Of a stretch of DNA of 64,000 nt, positions 12,300 to 24,836 are shown piece after piece. Made by a program: the position numbers and the translations under genes. Under the pieces are notes generated by a model, which did not search any database, had not been told where the DNA came from, and saw nothing but the letters and a program-made list of their open reading frames with translations. Origin of the DNA: Paraspadella gotoi (Eukaryota > Chaetognatha); contig CM119268.1 of the NCBI GenBank assembly GCA_051294375.1, forward strand, positions 10,237,607-10,301,606, given 5' to 3'. Position 1 is the first letter of the stretch, and each line of letters starts with the position of its first letter.

Positions 12300-14789
12300 G
12301 AATTCCCTACACTAACTAATTCCTACTATTTTGTAATAAACTAATGTATTAAATCCGACTCCATATATCGCCCACAACAACCTCTCAGAATTCTAACCTT
12401 TTCTACATATCTGTCTTCCTCAACCAGACTTTTCTTCGACCTCGCACCATCTGCTCACTAACGGAGGAAACAGGTATTATAGAAGGACCGGTATAAACTC
12501 ATCCTAATGAACAATCAAAGTATATTATGTATTAAAGAATCGTGAAAAATATAAAATACTTAAAATAGTATCCACCGATTTATCCTTATAGTTTAGTGAG
12601 CTGGAAGCCCGTAAGTATTATTTTATATATATCCAAATACTATATATAAGTAAAAATAAATATTTTATTTTTAATAAAATATTTATATTTTGTTTTTAGT
12701 ATCGGCCGATATCTGGATAAAGTACACTTGAAGATCAAGCTTCTACGCATGAGGAGGTTTATTTCCTCCAACTAACTACTTATCTCCTTTCCTCTGGATC
12801 AATTTTCGTCTATAAAAATTTTCCACTTATTTCACAACCAAAACTTGAATGATGATGAGTCGATACACTACTCTATCTCTCTATAGGTATTACTCTCTAT
12901 AATTCTTCTAAACCTATTTTCACTCATATAAAACGTTTGAAATATTATATCAATTTAAATTTATAATTTTATAATGTTTATAATTTATAATTTATAATTT
13001 ATAATTTATTAATTTTATAATTTCTCACCTACACGCACTACGCTGTTGTCTCTGTGCTATTTTCGCGCCCAGGCCTACTGTATCTTCAAAACTATTAATA
13101 CTGAATATATTTTTAAAAATAAAAAGTTATACTCTAAAAAAATTAACATTCATAAGTCAATTTGGGATTATAAAAGGGGCGGGGCATAAAAACAGTATAA
13201 TACAACTGTTAATTATGCAAAATAACTACAATCGCTTTCACTATTGCAATAAAACCGAAAGGTCATTCTATTCTCATCATGCTTGCTGTCTGCCCTTATC
13301 TTCGCTTACGCTCATCTCTGTCTTCTCTCACCATCTTGATATCCCCCCCTCTCTCCCTCTCTCTCTCTCTCTCCTCCTCTCCTCCTCTCTCTTCATCGTC
13401 CCTCCTCTCCCTGCTCTCTCGTCGCAACCAGCGCGCACAATATATAAATCGCGTATGAACTTCGACAAGCGTTCACTGATAATACACTGGAAGAATTAAC
13501 CTCAATCCAACTTTACTCGCGTTTGTGAAATTTAATTTGCAATCTGTTCGTTTTCTGGTTCCTCTTAAATTCGCTCCCAATTTATTTGCCTTACTATGGC
13601 CGGCGTATTTCCTTCCACACACCACACCTACCGCAAAAGGCTTCCTCTAGGGCTTCGCGATATTTACCCGCTGAAGGTAGTTTGGTTCCTCCCCCCGTAA
13701 ATAAAAAAAAAAATCGAAAAAAGAGAAAGAGAAAAAGAACACACAAAAATCAGCAAAAGAAAGGACAAAAAGAGTAGACGCAAAAGAAAAGATAAAATCT
13801 GAAAGGCACACAAAGTTTTGACCCAAACGAAACCTCCTCCGATCCCGCCCAGATTCCGGAAAATTCGAGACTGCGCCCCCTAATGAACCCTGCCGAGTCT
13901 CGGAGCGATTACCTACTTGCACATTACCCTTCGGGAGATGGAAGGAAAGGAAACCCCCTTCTGGGGGGGGGGGGCGGGAGAAAAACCTTCTCTTTTAACA
14001 TATCGCCGACTCTCACTCACACTATCACCTATTAGGTACTTTCACGTCGTCACCCTCCACTTCTTTTTTTTCATCCAGTGATAATCTTCTTCTTCAAAAA
14101 AAATAAAAAAAATTGGAGATGGGACCTCCTGTTCAAGTTGGTTCATATTAATATTTATTAAAACAGAAAAGAACCAACAAATATACACTCATGCTTAGCG
14201 TATGAATCCATCGAGTAAATCGTAGACTTGTAGACTCAGATGTTTCTGACGCCATGATGGCCAAACATTTTTCCCTTCCCTGATCGCGTACAGAAATGCG
14301 CTCGAAGAGCCACAAGTTCTTTCCATATATTTCATTGCTATTTTTCGATATATCGAAGTTTGTTAACAAGCTTTCACTAAATTTCTCAACGGACCCCAAA
14401 AAGCACGAAAAGAATACTCACGGGTAGTAGCAAGTACCGAGCCGTACATATATAAAAAAATGATACCCCAATTTTCCATAAATAGTTCCCCTCTTAGGAA
14501 AGATCTTGTTCCAGATTTACTAGACAATAGTAATACTATTATACACTACTCTAGATAATATCTATTTATAGAATTTTAAAATATTTCCGGACATCTTCCC
14601 TTTTATATTTCTTCTTTCCTCTCCTCCCCCAGATTTCTCTCTCAAGAAACTCTTACCCGACTTACCTCCGAGTCGTAAACTTACCACGTTTCATCCTAAG
14701 CGGGATAAGTGGTTTGGGTTCTCAGCCCGTTCTGGTTCAAGGTCCGTCAGGCAACGCACATTTTTTTGCTTTTTAAAGAAGTTGAATTT

Positions 14790-14839
<50 letters not shown>

Positions 14840-16000
14840 TTTTTTTTTTTTTTTTTTCTTTTTTTCCCTTTTAAAGAATGAAAGTTTCTTGAATGAATCC
14901 GTGTGAAGTTAACTATTTTTTATTTTTTTTTCGTAATAAAACAATTTCGTCGGGAACTAAAAACCACTCACGTCATACTTTAAAAGATTTAAAAAAAAGG
15001 ATTTAAAAGATCTTTAAAAAACCTTTCCTTTTTTTCTTTTTTTTCTTTCTTTCCTTAATCTTTATCTTGTTTTATTCTTTCTTTTTTTTTTATCTTTTAG
15101 TCTATTCTACACCAATAAGTGTTCGTTATTTTGAATTGCACCTCATCTCTCAACACAACTCTTCTCTCTCTTCTCGTATCGATTCTCAGTCTCTTCCGCC
15201 TCCCCCGCGCTCTCCCATCCATACCCCCGTGGAGGTAGCCCAATAAGCCGTCTTCCCACTCCTCTCCTCTTCCTCCCCCTCTCTCCCCACCTCCCCCCCC
15301 CTCGCCCATCCCTCCCCCTCTTTCCCCTCCTCGCGCTCCACACTCACGTCACCGCCCCTTCTCTCCCCCTCCCCTCCCGTCCCCCCCCCAACTCCACTGT
15401 CCCCCTACTCCCCTCAGTCTTCCCCCTCCTCCACTCCTCATTCTCCCCTCTCCTCCTCTCACCCCCCCATTCGATCTCCCCCATGATCGAGCACGAGAAT
15501 CAGACGCTCAGTGCAGTGAGCCCAGGCGATCGCAGCACGATTGCCTGCTCCACGCTTCGTCGTCTCGGTTCCGTCTCCTGACACGCACATACGATGCTAT
15601 GCTTCATCGTCGTCTACGTTCTCTTTTGCCTTGTCGGACGACTTCTTTCTTTCATCTTCTTAGCCACTCGGGTGCGGCGTCTGACTGTACTCGGCACTCC
15701 CACAATCTTTCCTCGTCTTTCCTTCTTTTTTTGCTTTCTCTTCCTTTTTTTTCTTTTTTTTTCTCTTTTTTCTGGAATTGGAGTTATAGATTTTCTTGTC
15801 GCTTCTATAATCCCTCATCTTTCCTCTCTGTCACATTTTCTTTCCAACGTATGGAATATAATTCCAGACTTCTCGCTTTCCTTTATACATCGATAGGACG
15901 TTCCGTCCGTGAGCCGTGAATTTCACAAACCACCAAAGTACGCTGTCATTCTCTTTGTTTTCTCGCTGGGCTGGTCTTACTTTGGGAGGACGTCCTGCTT
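12300..16000. other. gene-free middle section of duplicated block, copy 1
   Basis: This is AT-rich, indel-prone sequence with a TTTATAA-type microsatellite (about 12960-13020), a C-rich run (about 15290-15480), an interrupted poly(T) tract of about 75 bases (14791-14867), and a small inverted repeat GTTGGTTC/GAACCAAC (14137-14178). Parts correspond to 25.2-26.5 kb, but 13.6-15.1 kb has no clear counterpart there. No gene seen. Confidence 0.5.
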
Positions 16001-16335
16001 CTAATTCTTTATTTGGATCTGATTGAATTCTTCGGCGGGCCAGGTCGGCCTGCGTCCGTTTTCTTGCTTAGATCCGCTCGATATAAAACTTGAGTTTCCG
16101 GTATATCCAATTCCGCATAATTTTATTGTCCTTTAATTCGAATTCTACCATCATTTATGTTTCTTTCATACGTTTTTTGATTATACCTTTTTATTCATCC
16201 TCTTTCGCGCTCCGATTGACATTGAGGCCCGATGAGCCCTCAATATAATCCCTCTCTCTCTCATCCTCACTTCCTTCTCTCGTCTCTCTCTCCGTCTCTC
16301 TCTCCTCTTCTCGTCTCGTCTTCTCTCTTTCCTCT

Positions 16336-16367
<32 letters not shown>

Positions 16368-16893
16368 ATCTCTTCATCTCCTCTCTCCCTCTTCATCCCA
16401 CAGATAAAACCATCAACACTGGTTTTAAGCTATCCGGAATTGGTTTCCTCTCTTTATTCTTGGTTTCCCTCGAAGTTTAACGATTTTCGTGGTACTTTTT
16501 ACGTCTTTCCGTTTCTCGTCTCTCTGTCTGTTCCTATAGATCTGCGATTTTACTATCTCCACTTATTTTTTTTTTCCGGCGTCTACAGTTATTGGCGCGT
16601 GGTCCGCATTCCGCTGTTGTTCTTAGTATGTTTGGTTGTTAATATGTTTAAGGGTTGAGAGGGCTATCGCTCTTTAGCTCCGTATGGTGCGTAATGTTCG
16701 GAAGGCGAGAGGAGCGGCAGGATGGACGGACCAGTTTGATTACTTGTTTCGAGCGTCTCTCGGCGTCTCATGATATCGGCAGACCTGTGAAACCGTGCAT
16801 ATAGGGATATACTCCGTTATTGATCTATTAGGATGTGTCACTTATTTAATTTTTCGTGTGGGTATATGTTCGCTCTTTTACTTTGTCTCTCAT

Positions 16894-17949
16894 ATTAGTT
16901 CATATCAAGGTTAGGTGATGGTATTATATATTTTGCAGGATAACATAATAAGATAATGGAAATTATTAGTATATGTCAAAATGGAATATTTCATTTCGTG
17001 CTGGATCTGAAGAAATCGTCAGGAGATCATTCTGTATTTAATATTTTTTTTTATGGAATCACATAATATGAATATAACATTTTATATACCAAAATCTCTG
17101 AAAGACGATTCAGAAAAGCTCCTATAAATGATTAGAGTAGAAGAAGGACAAAATGATCAAAATAGATCGAAGACTATATATTTACTTGACTGTCAAATAC
17201 CAGTTCTCTGTCTTTCTCGTCTCCTTCATAAAAGAATAAATGATACCTAAATAATATAATGTACAAAACATGACAAAAATGAAAAAGTAGAGATAATTAT
17301 AACAGTGTAGTCGGACAAGCATTGCTAGGTTCACTCCTAGTAGTTCAGCCGCCAATACCGAGATAACCTTAAAAAACATTAACCAAATTTTGCTTTCTTC
17401 AGATTTTTCGGTTATCTAAAAACGGGAAGGAGACACTATATTGAGTAAAGACACATTCAGAAATTTAATGTTTTTATCAACTTTTATTTAGACTGAAAAT
17501 CATAGCGAATCTTCTTGAGGCGAGAAATCAGGTGCCTACCGCTGAGAAGGCGAGCCGAGTGCGTCAAATTCATCGAGTCGGTTATTTCACACACATGCGG
17601 TAACTCAATCTCATTTAGTTGGAATTGGGGCTCGATACCCCGCGGATGTTCGGTGGGGAAGGGCAGTAGGGACGGCTGGGAAGTGGCCGAGTTCCTGGAA
17701 GCCTTTGAGAAGGGGGGCATGGCAACACGGGGTGGCCTTTTGGCGAGATGGCCTGTGAATTTGGTCGGGCTATAGCCCAGGGGGAGACCGTTTTGGGGCT
17801 GGGTGTGCGTCGGTTCCATTCGGTCGCTTGGAAGAGGGGGTTATATAGAGTAATGTTGAGATGGCACAGGTCATGCTGTCAGACCAGCGATACTAGCGCC
17901 TTATCCACATAACATATATATCATATAGGTTATTGTATCTTCTACTCAT
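16894..17949. mobile_element. 1.06 kb segment present in only one copy of the duplicated block
   Basis: The duplicated blocks align on either side of this segment but copy 2 (around 27.16-27.22 kb) lacks it. A 13-bp direct repeat CTTTGTCTCTCAT (16881-16893 and 17950-17962) flanks it, which could be a target-site duplication. The left half is AT-rich. About 17510-17850 is GC-rich and on the minus strand contains a tRNA B-box-like GGGTATCGAGCCCC. No transposase or reverse transcriptase is recognisable. It may be a heterozygous insertion; the pyrimidine-rich flank makes the direct repeat weaker evidence. Confidence 0.4.
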
Positions 17950-18730
17950 CTTTGTCTCTCATTTACTTTCTTGGTCTCTCTTTCTCTGCTCTCCTCTCTC
18001 TCTCTCTCTCTCTTTCTCTCTCCTTCTCCTCTCTCTCTCTCCTCCGTCTCTCTCTCTCCGTTCCCTTCTCCTTCCATGTCTCTCTCTCTCCACCTCCTCT
18101 TTTTTACTCTTTCTCCCCCTCCCTCGCTCCCCCCCTCTCTCTCTCTTCTCTGTCTCACAACGGTTTTTCCCCGCGACGAACACGACTTCCCCCAAAAGCG
18201 AATTTGTTCGTCTTCAAGCTGCAAGAATCTCGTCCCATTTGCGAGAGAAAAGAATTCGGGAATCGAGGAATTTCAGAGGACAGGAATTCGAGAAAAGACA
18301 TGAAATCACGAGGACATGGTATTCGGGGAAAGACATGGAAATCACGGAGGACATGGTTATTCGGGGAGGAGACATGGAAATCCACGAGGACATGGTGTAT
18401 TCGGGGAAAGACATGGAATTTACGATACGTTGAATTTACGAGGACATAGAATTTAGGAGGACATTGAAGTATTGTATAAAACAAGAAATTTACGGGACTC
18501 AGAAAGACATAGAATTTTCAGGCGCGGGTAAATTTTATGTTCCTTATATGAAGTATGTCCTACATGTCCTACATGTACATGAAATTCGCAGAAAAAGAAC
18601 ATGAAATTATAACATATGAAATTACAAAATGTTAGAAGAAAATAATAACTTTTCTCACTCTCAAACCTCAATCACATAAATGGATTTCGTTTAGTTAATA
18701 CTTTTAGGATTTTCTTACAAAAAAACGTAG

Positions 18731-18821
18731 GCCTCGGTAGCGCGGGAGTGAGCAGCGCGTCAGTCTCATAAATGTACAAGTAGCAATCTGAAGGTCCGTG
18801 AGTTCGTCCTCACCCGGGGCA
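18731..18821 (+). pseudogene. error-bearing copy of tRNA-Met gene 1
   Basis: This matches the gene at 28144-28230 but has single-base insertions in the D loop, around the anticodon loop and in the variable region, and a lost base in the T loop. The changes are scattered indels rather than substitutions, as are those in the surrounding DNA, so I read it as uncorrected long-read sequence rather than a decayed gene. Confidence 0.65.
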
Positions 18822-19532
18822 ATATTTTTCCCGCCATTGCCAATTTTTAAACCGAAAAAATAAAAAGAGAGAGAAATGCTTCTAGATAACAATAAAATCT
18901 CTAAAAGTAAATTATGTATGTATGTATGAAAAAAAATCCGAGGGAGAGGTTAAAGTGACAAGAAAGCAAAGGACAAAGAGATTGAGAGACAAAATCTTTG
19001 TCGCGTCGACGAAGCGTAAAAGCCGGCAAAAGGCGCGGGACGATTTGTTGCTCGACGGGGAGAAAATGGGTTTAGTGAAAAAAAAGGGAAAAAGGTCGTC
19101 AAAAATCCGCGACGTCGTCGTCGCGTGTCGTCGTCGCTGTCGTCGTCGTCTGTCGTCGTCCGTCGCTGTCGGTCGTCGTCTTCTATAGTCGTTTCTGTCT
19201 TCGACGTTGAGAGTCGTCATCTCTTTGGTTTGTGTCCACTCAGGCGACCCTGTCATCGTGTCGTTTCGTCGTGTCATCGCTATTGTCGCTTTTTTACGTC
19301 TTTGTAATCACTAATCATTGTCGTCGTATAAAACGCAGGTTTTCCTCGATTTCCCGCCATTTTTCTTTCGTCTTCTGTAACGACGTGGAGTCTCGACCTT
19401 TCCGTATGCTTGTTCTTTTTTAAGTGGCTCTAATCTTGATTGCATGTTGCTCGAGTTTTTTTTTAGTTTTAGTATATTTTAGTTAAACATCATAATTTAA
19501 TACTTTGATAAAAATTTCCCAACGTTTATATC

Positions 19533-19614
19533 GCCTCGAGCGCAGTAGGCAGCGCGTCAGTCTCATAATGAATAAGCATCTGAAGGTCGTGAGTTTCGAT
19601 CCTCACCCGGGGCA
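19533..19614 (+). pseudogene. error-bearing copy of tRNA-Met gene 2
   Basis: This matches the gene at 28931-29014 with bases missing after the acceptor stem and in the intron/anticodon stem junction, plus an extra T in the T loop. Flanks are also near-identical to 28.9-29.2 kb. It is probably the same locus represented twice by the assembly. Confidence 0.65.
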
Positions 19615-19652
19615 TATGTTACTTTTTTTTACTTCGTCTATAGTTTAGAATT

Positions 19653-19775
19653 CTTCCTTTACAAAAAAATATTTTTCAAGTTCACTAACGCTGATGAAGG
19701 CTTGAAATGAAGCCGAAACATGTCTGTTTTGAATTAAATAAAAACGTTGTCAAAACTAAACTCAAACTGTCTCTA
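19653..19775 (+). mobile_element. second representation of the hammerhead-bearing element
   Basis: This is the same element, core motif and 13-bp flanking repeats (19640-19652 and 19776-19788) as at 29.05 kb. Because it lies inside a block copied wholesale with scattered indels, I consider it an assembly duplicate rather than an independent insertion. Confidence 0.5.
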
Positions 19776-22700
19776 ATAGTTTAGAATTAGAAACGACAAT
19801 CGAGAAACTTTTTTAGTCTTCGAGTTACATTGTTCTGCTTTGGCATTACTCCATTTTTTCCGTCTTTCGTTTTGATGATTTTCGTTGTTCGCGTCGTCTT
19901 TGTCACATTTCGTTGTCGTTTCATTGTTCTCATTTTCCTCGTCTTTCCCAGAGAGTGTCGAGGTTCGTCGCTCTGCCTAATTCATTTCCTACCACATCCC
20001 GGTTTGCTTGATGCTCACCTTTGATTCTCGCGTGAAAACGATGAATGACGACGCACGACGAACGACGACGCGAGATGATGAGATGATAGTGATGATGATA
20101 TGATGATGATGATGATTGATTAATGTTTATAGATGTTTGATGAGGTAGATGGTTGGATTAGATTGTCAGCTCTCTGCCTAATTGCGCTTGCTCGGATCAA
20201 TTGGTTACTCATTCGGGAGGAACATCCTTTGGGCGCGTACATTATTCAATAGCGAGCTTCAAGGCTTTGCCAGAGGATTTGCGTCGCACAGATTAAATCT
20301 TGGGCAAATTGGTTACGCTCACTGAATTCTGAATTATCGCTAACGTCGACGCTAGAGGACAAGAGAGTGTGGCTGGATTTTCACATTATCTGCTGGCGGA
20401 GAGCTGCAGATGATCATACGCGTAGCAGCGTCCCACCAGTGTTGACTACGCGTGACGCGACTCCAGGATGTTACCTCTTCTAATGCAGGCATCTCTTGTC
20501 GCGAGTAGCACCGGTTCTGCTATACTGGCTCAGGACTCACTAATCAATAAATCGGATTCGCGGAGTACCTACATCGCTCATCTCGCGAGGCGGAGAGACT
20601 CTTGGGAGCCACGAGCGCCCATAGCTCCGAAGGGAGCAGGGCCTACTTGGTCGAGACGAGTTGTGGTCAGGAGTCAAACCGTGTTGACGAGTATAAGAGG
20701 TGAAGCGTCACCAGAAGAGAGACGTGACGGAAATGAACGCGGGGGATTGGGCGTACGTCAACCCGGGACGTAACAAGTTTTGGCAGCCGGTTGACGGTTA
20801 TTTATGTAGTGTTCGTGCTGCATTTATGTACATGTGTGACGGGAAGGAGAGGGGCGTGAGTGAGCGCTGTAGATATGTGGGCTGAGCAAGAATGAGGAGA
20901 GAGAGAAGAGAAAGAGAGAGGAGCAGGAGAGAGCCAGAAGAGGATGGCAGAGAGTAAGAGAGATGAGATCAGTAGCGAGGAGGTAAGAGGTAGATGTATG
21001 CGAGGAGAGAAGAGAGAGATGATTGAACTTAATTCCACCACTGAACACTCTTATATACGGTTCCTGGTAAAGGGTTTGACTTGAATGAAGTATGGATTTT
21101 ACAAATAATTTTGGTTTTTTTATATTAAATAATATAGTGGTTAAAAAAGGATATGTTTGCGCAGTAAATGACTTAAAATCGCAATTCAGTTTTAAATAAT
21201 TTTTTTACTTGACCAATTTTTCTATACCTTATAAATTTTTACATTTTTATATATTTAGCTTAAAAAATATACAGACTTTGGTGAAGAATGTCTAACACTG
21301 GATCTATGGGGAGGGGTAGCTAAGGAGAAGTTTTATCTGGTCGCACTCATCAAAGGCTGTTAAGTTTAATCGCAAAGATAGCCGCGCACTACAATATTGA
21401 CAGTACTCCCGAACCCAGATTTCCACCTCTGTGCGTCCGAGACGGTTGAGAAACGTAAAACATTCTCTCGACAGGAGATTTAGATTGAGGCTCTTNNNNN
21501 NNNNNNNNNNNNNNNNNNNNTTTCTTACTCTCTTTCTTCTTTCTTCTTTAATTCATCTATTCTTTCGGTCCTCTTATCCCCGTTTTCTTTTCTTTCTCCT
21601 CTTTACTTCTTCTTTCCCTTCTCGTCTTTAAACTAAACTGCCCGCCGTTCGAAAAAAGAAAATAAAAAAAAAGCCCGGAACTGAAACACTTTTAGTCTGA
21701 GAGCCCTCTAAAAAATAGGACAAATTCCTCCGGTTTACATTCTTCACGATTTCTTCACATTCCACTTTCAACATTTTCAAAATTTGGTTTTTTTCCCCGG
21801 AGTGGAAGCCGCCTTCCCAAACGCCTCGAGTCTGGAAGCTTGACAAACGTCGGCGACGACACACGACCGACGACGAACGAACGCAACAATTACCAACGAG
21901 GAACACAATAACAACCTTAAGGGTTTCCAATACGACCATAAAAGCAACAACCATGACAAAACGGATGCTTTTGCCGTCGTCGATGACCTTCACCTAATGC
22001 GACGACGACGACAACATCAACGGGAATTGACACAAACAACGACAAACAACAACGAGAATAACAACGACACGACATCTCACGTTTCGCCGCCGCGTCATTC
22101 TCTCGTCTCCCATAAAAAAAAAATTTAAAAATTCCGATATTTAGAGAACTTTTTAAATGTTTTCCCACCAAGCGACAAAAAAAAATTGTCCCGCCTTATT
22201 TTTTAATTATTCTATCCGCATTTTTCTTTGGTAGATGTGAAAACGTCATCCGAGGACTGACGTAACTGTGAGCGGTGAAGTATCGATCAAATGAATTAGA
22301 GGAATTCGTACAAAAAATATATAAAAAAATATCCATTTAGATATCTAGCCTCCTTGAACTTTTGACAGGCTATTGCAGATTTTAAAAAAGCCTTCATTCC
22401 TCTCTTCCTCCGCGTGCTAATAGGATTGTCAACCGAGTGAGGACTATTAATTACTGCCGCCACAACTAAGTAGGAAGTTTTAAAAATTGTAACAGAATCT
22501 ACGTACACTTTCAGGGCGTGTCCCATCAGAATTTAGCATTCAGGGAACAAGTTATTTTTGATTCTTTTTTTTAACTCGCGTCTAGGATAATTCGACGCCC
22601 TTACGCAAGTTAGACAGAGAGAGAGAGAGAGAGGAGAAGAGAGAAAGAGAGAGAGAGAGAGAAGAAGAGAAAGAGAGAGAGAGAGAGAGAAGAGAGAAAG

Positions 22701-24773
22701 AAGAGAGAGAGAGATGGAGAGACGAGACGATGAGAGGAGAGTAAAAACAGTTATTTGCTTGGTTGTTGTATGCTTTTATGCTCCTGACGATAGAGCACAT
22801 CTTATGTAACACAATTGGGTGAATAAGCAAAGACGAGACAAAAAAAAATGGAGGGAGAGAGAGAGAGAGAGAATATTTACAAGAGAGATAGTAGTAGAGG
22901 AGAAGTGACAGAGAGGAGAGTGAGAAGAGGAGGGAGGAGAGTATAGAGATTATGAGAGAAGAGAAAGAGAGAGGAGAGAGAGAAGAGACGAGCAGAGAGG
23001 AAGAGAGAGAAGAGAGAGAGAAGAGAGATGAGGAGGAGGAGAGAGAGACGAGAGAGAGAGACCTGAGAGAAAATCTTGGTGTTGTATTCTTTTTATAGCT
23101 TTCCTGACGTGAGAGAGAGAGATGAGAGAAGAGAGAGAGGGAAAGGAGATGAGAGTAGAGAGAGAGAGAGGACGAGAGAGAGAGAGGAGAGAAGGAGAGA
23201 GAGGAGAGAGAGAGATTGAATCGTGGCCCGCCCTGGAAGAGGATTGTATTAAAGAGAAGATGATAAATTTCATGATACGAATTTCCGACGAAGATGGAAT
23301 TGACGACGAGATAAAAAAACCATGCGGATTGAGGGTTGACCAATGAAAAGATTCGCCAGAAAATGCGAGAGAGGAGACGAGAATGGCCGTCGAAACAACC
23401 GACGACGACGACGACGACGACGATGAGGAGAAACAATCTTGTTTTTGGATGATTGTTTTCCAGCCCTACGGGTACTGTTTCCGTTAATTCCCATATAATT
23501 TTTGGTTGGATTACTCGAAAAAAATTACGGAATCATTTGTTTCCTAAAAGGCAATCGAAATTTTTTACATAATCAGACCAATGTCTTGATTACCATAATC
23601 CTCGTTTTCTGTTTTGTATGCATCTGACAGCCCGTAAAGTTTATATGAACAAAAACACCTCATGTGTTAAAACAATGACATAATAAAAAATAAACTAAAT
23701 ACCACAATGTTGCTATCCGTGGAGAGGCCCAGCGCTTACTTTTTTGTTTTGCTGACTTAAATAGAGTTTTGAACTAGTTTGAAACGCGAGAGTGGAGTCA
23801 GACTTTTTGGTATTATTAAATGGTTCAAAGCTGTTGTCCTTTCCTCAAACTCGGACCTCATCATTTTCCTCTTCTTCTCTCAACTGGAAAATACCTTTTT
23901 CCTCTGCCACCTCATCCAATAAAAAATATTTAAAATACCGATCAAAAACCGCCGACCGTGGCGATTTCCTCAATCGAGATGCAATATTGTATTTACATTA
24001 AGCTAAGTAAACATAACGTCTTCGACCAAGACTTTGCCTTCGGCTACTTCATCGTTTGCGAGGACGACGACTACGACGACGGACGAAGAACAACAAACGA
24101 CATAAGGGATCTCGCAAAAAGCAATACCGTTAGAAGAACGAAAATTAAAATGCCGAGGGGCGAATTTATGAACAGCTTTTCCCCTCTTTTCTTTTCCTTC
24201 TTTTTTTTTTCCTCTTCTTTTTCGCGTGTTCTGGTTTAACTAAGGTTTATTTTTTTCGGCTTCAAAGAGGAGTTTGCGCACATGCTCGGTAGGATTTCAA
24301 AAAAAAAAGAAATCGCAAAGAAGGAAAAAGGAAGAAAAGGATAAAGCATTAGAGGGGAGGAAAAAGGACGGGAGAGAGAGAGAAGAGAGAGAGACGAGAG
24401 AGAGGAGAGAGAGAGAGAGAATGAGAGGAGGAAGAGAAGAGAGAGGAGAGAGAATGTGGAATGGCTTACGCTCGCGAGCTAGAACAGGGAAAAGTCAACG
24501 AAAAAAAAAGGGAAAAAAATCACTTGAGGAGATTAAAAGGAAAACACAAGTGGCGGAAGAAAAAAAAGGAAGAAAGGAAGAGGCTGTATGAAAACTAGTG
24601 CCTAAGGAAGGGACAGAAGAAAAGATTAACAGAAAAAAAGTTAGAGACAGAGACGGAAAATAATTAGATGAAATGAAGAGAAAATGAAGTCGACAAGAAG
24701 AAAGATGAGAGAGAAAATGGAAGAATGAGGTATTAGGGGATTAAGGGATTAGGTGATTAAGAGACGAAGAGAG

Positions 24774-24836
<63 letters not shown>

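Larger units (their letters stand above)
9107..21495. repeat. large duplicated block, copy 1
   Basis: The left part (9107 to about 12.3 kb) matches 21521 to about 25.3 kb, and the right part (about 16.0-21.1 kb) matches about 26.65-30.15 kb, in the same order and orientation. The left part of this copy reads clean, while the right part is full of one-base insertions and deletions. A 25-N gap ends the block. The crossed quality pattern (clean-noisy, gap, noisy-clean) is what gap filling by raw reads from both sides gives when the gap is overfilled. It contains no gene beyond the tRNA copies. Confidence 0.75.

Noticed and set aside
14791-14867. Poly(T) tract as the tail of a minus-strand retroelement
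   Set aside because: The tract is interrupted, lies in noisy sequence, and no element body or target-site duplication is visible beside it.
20468-20773. 101-codon frame in the noisy duplicate
   Set aside because: The cleaner copy at about 29.7 kb does not preserve the frame, so it depends on read errors.
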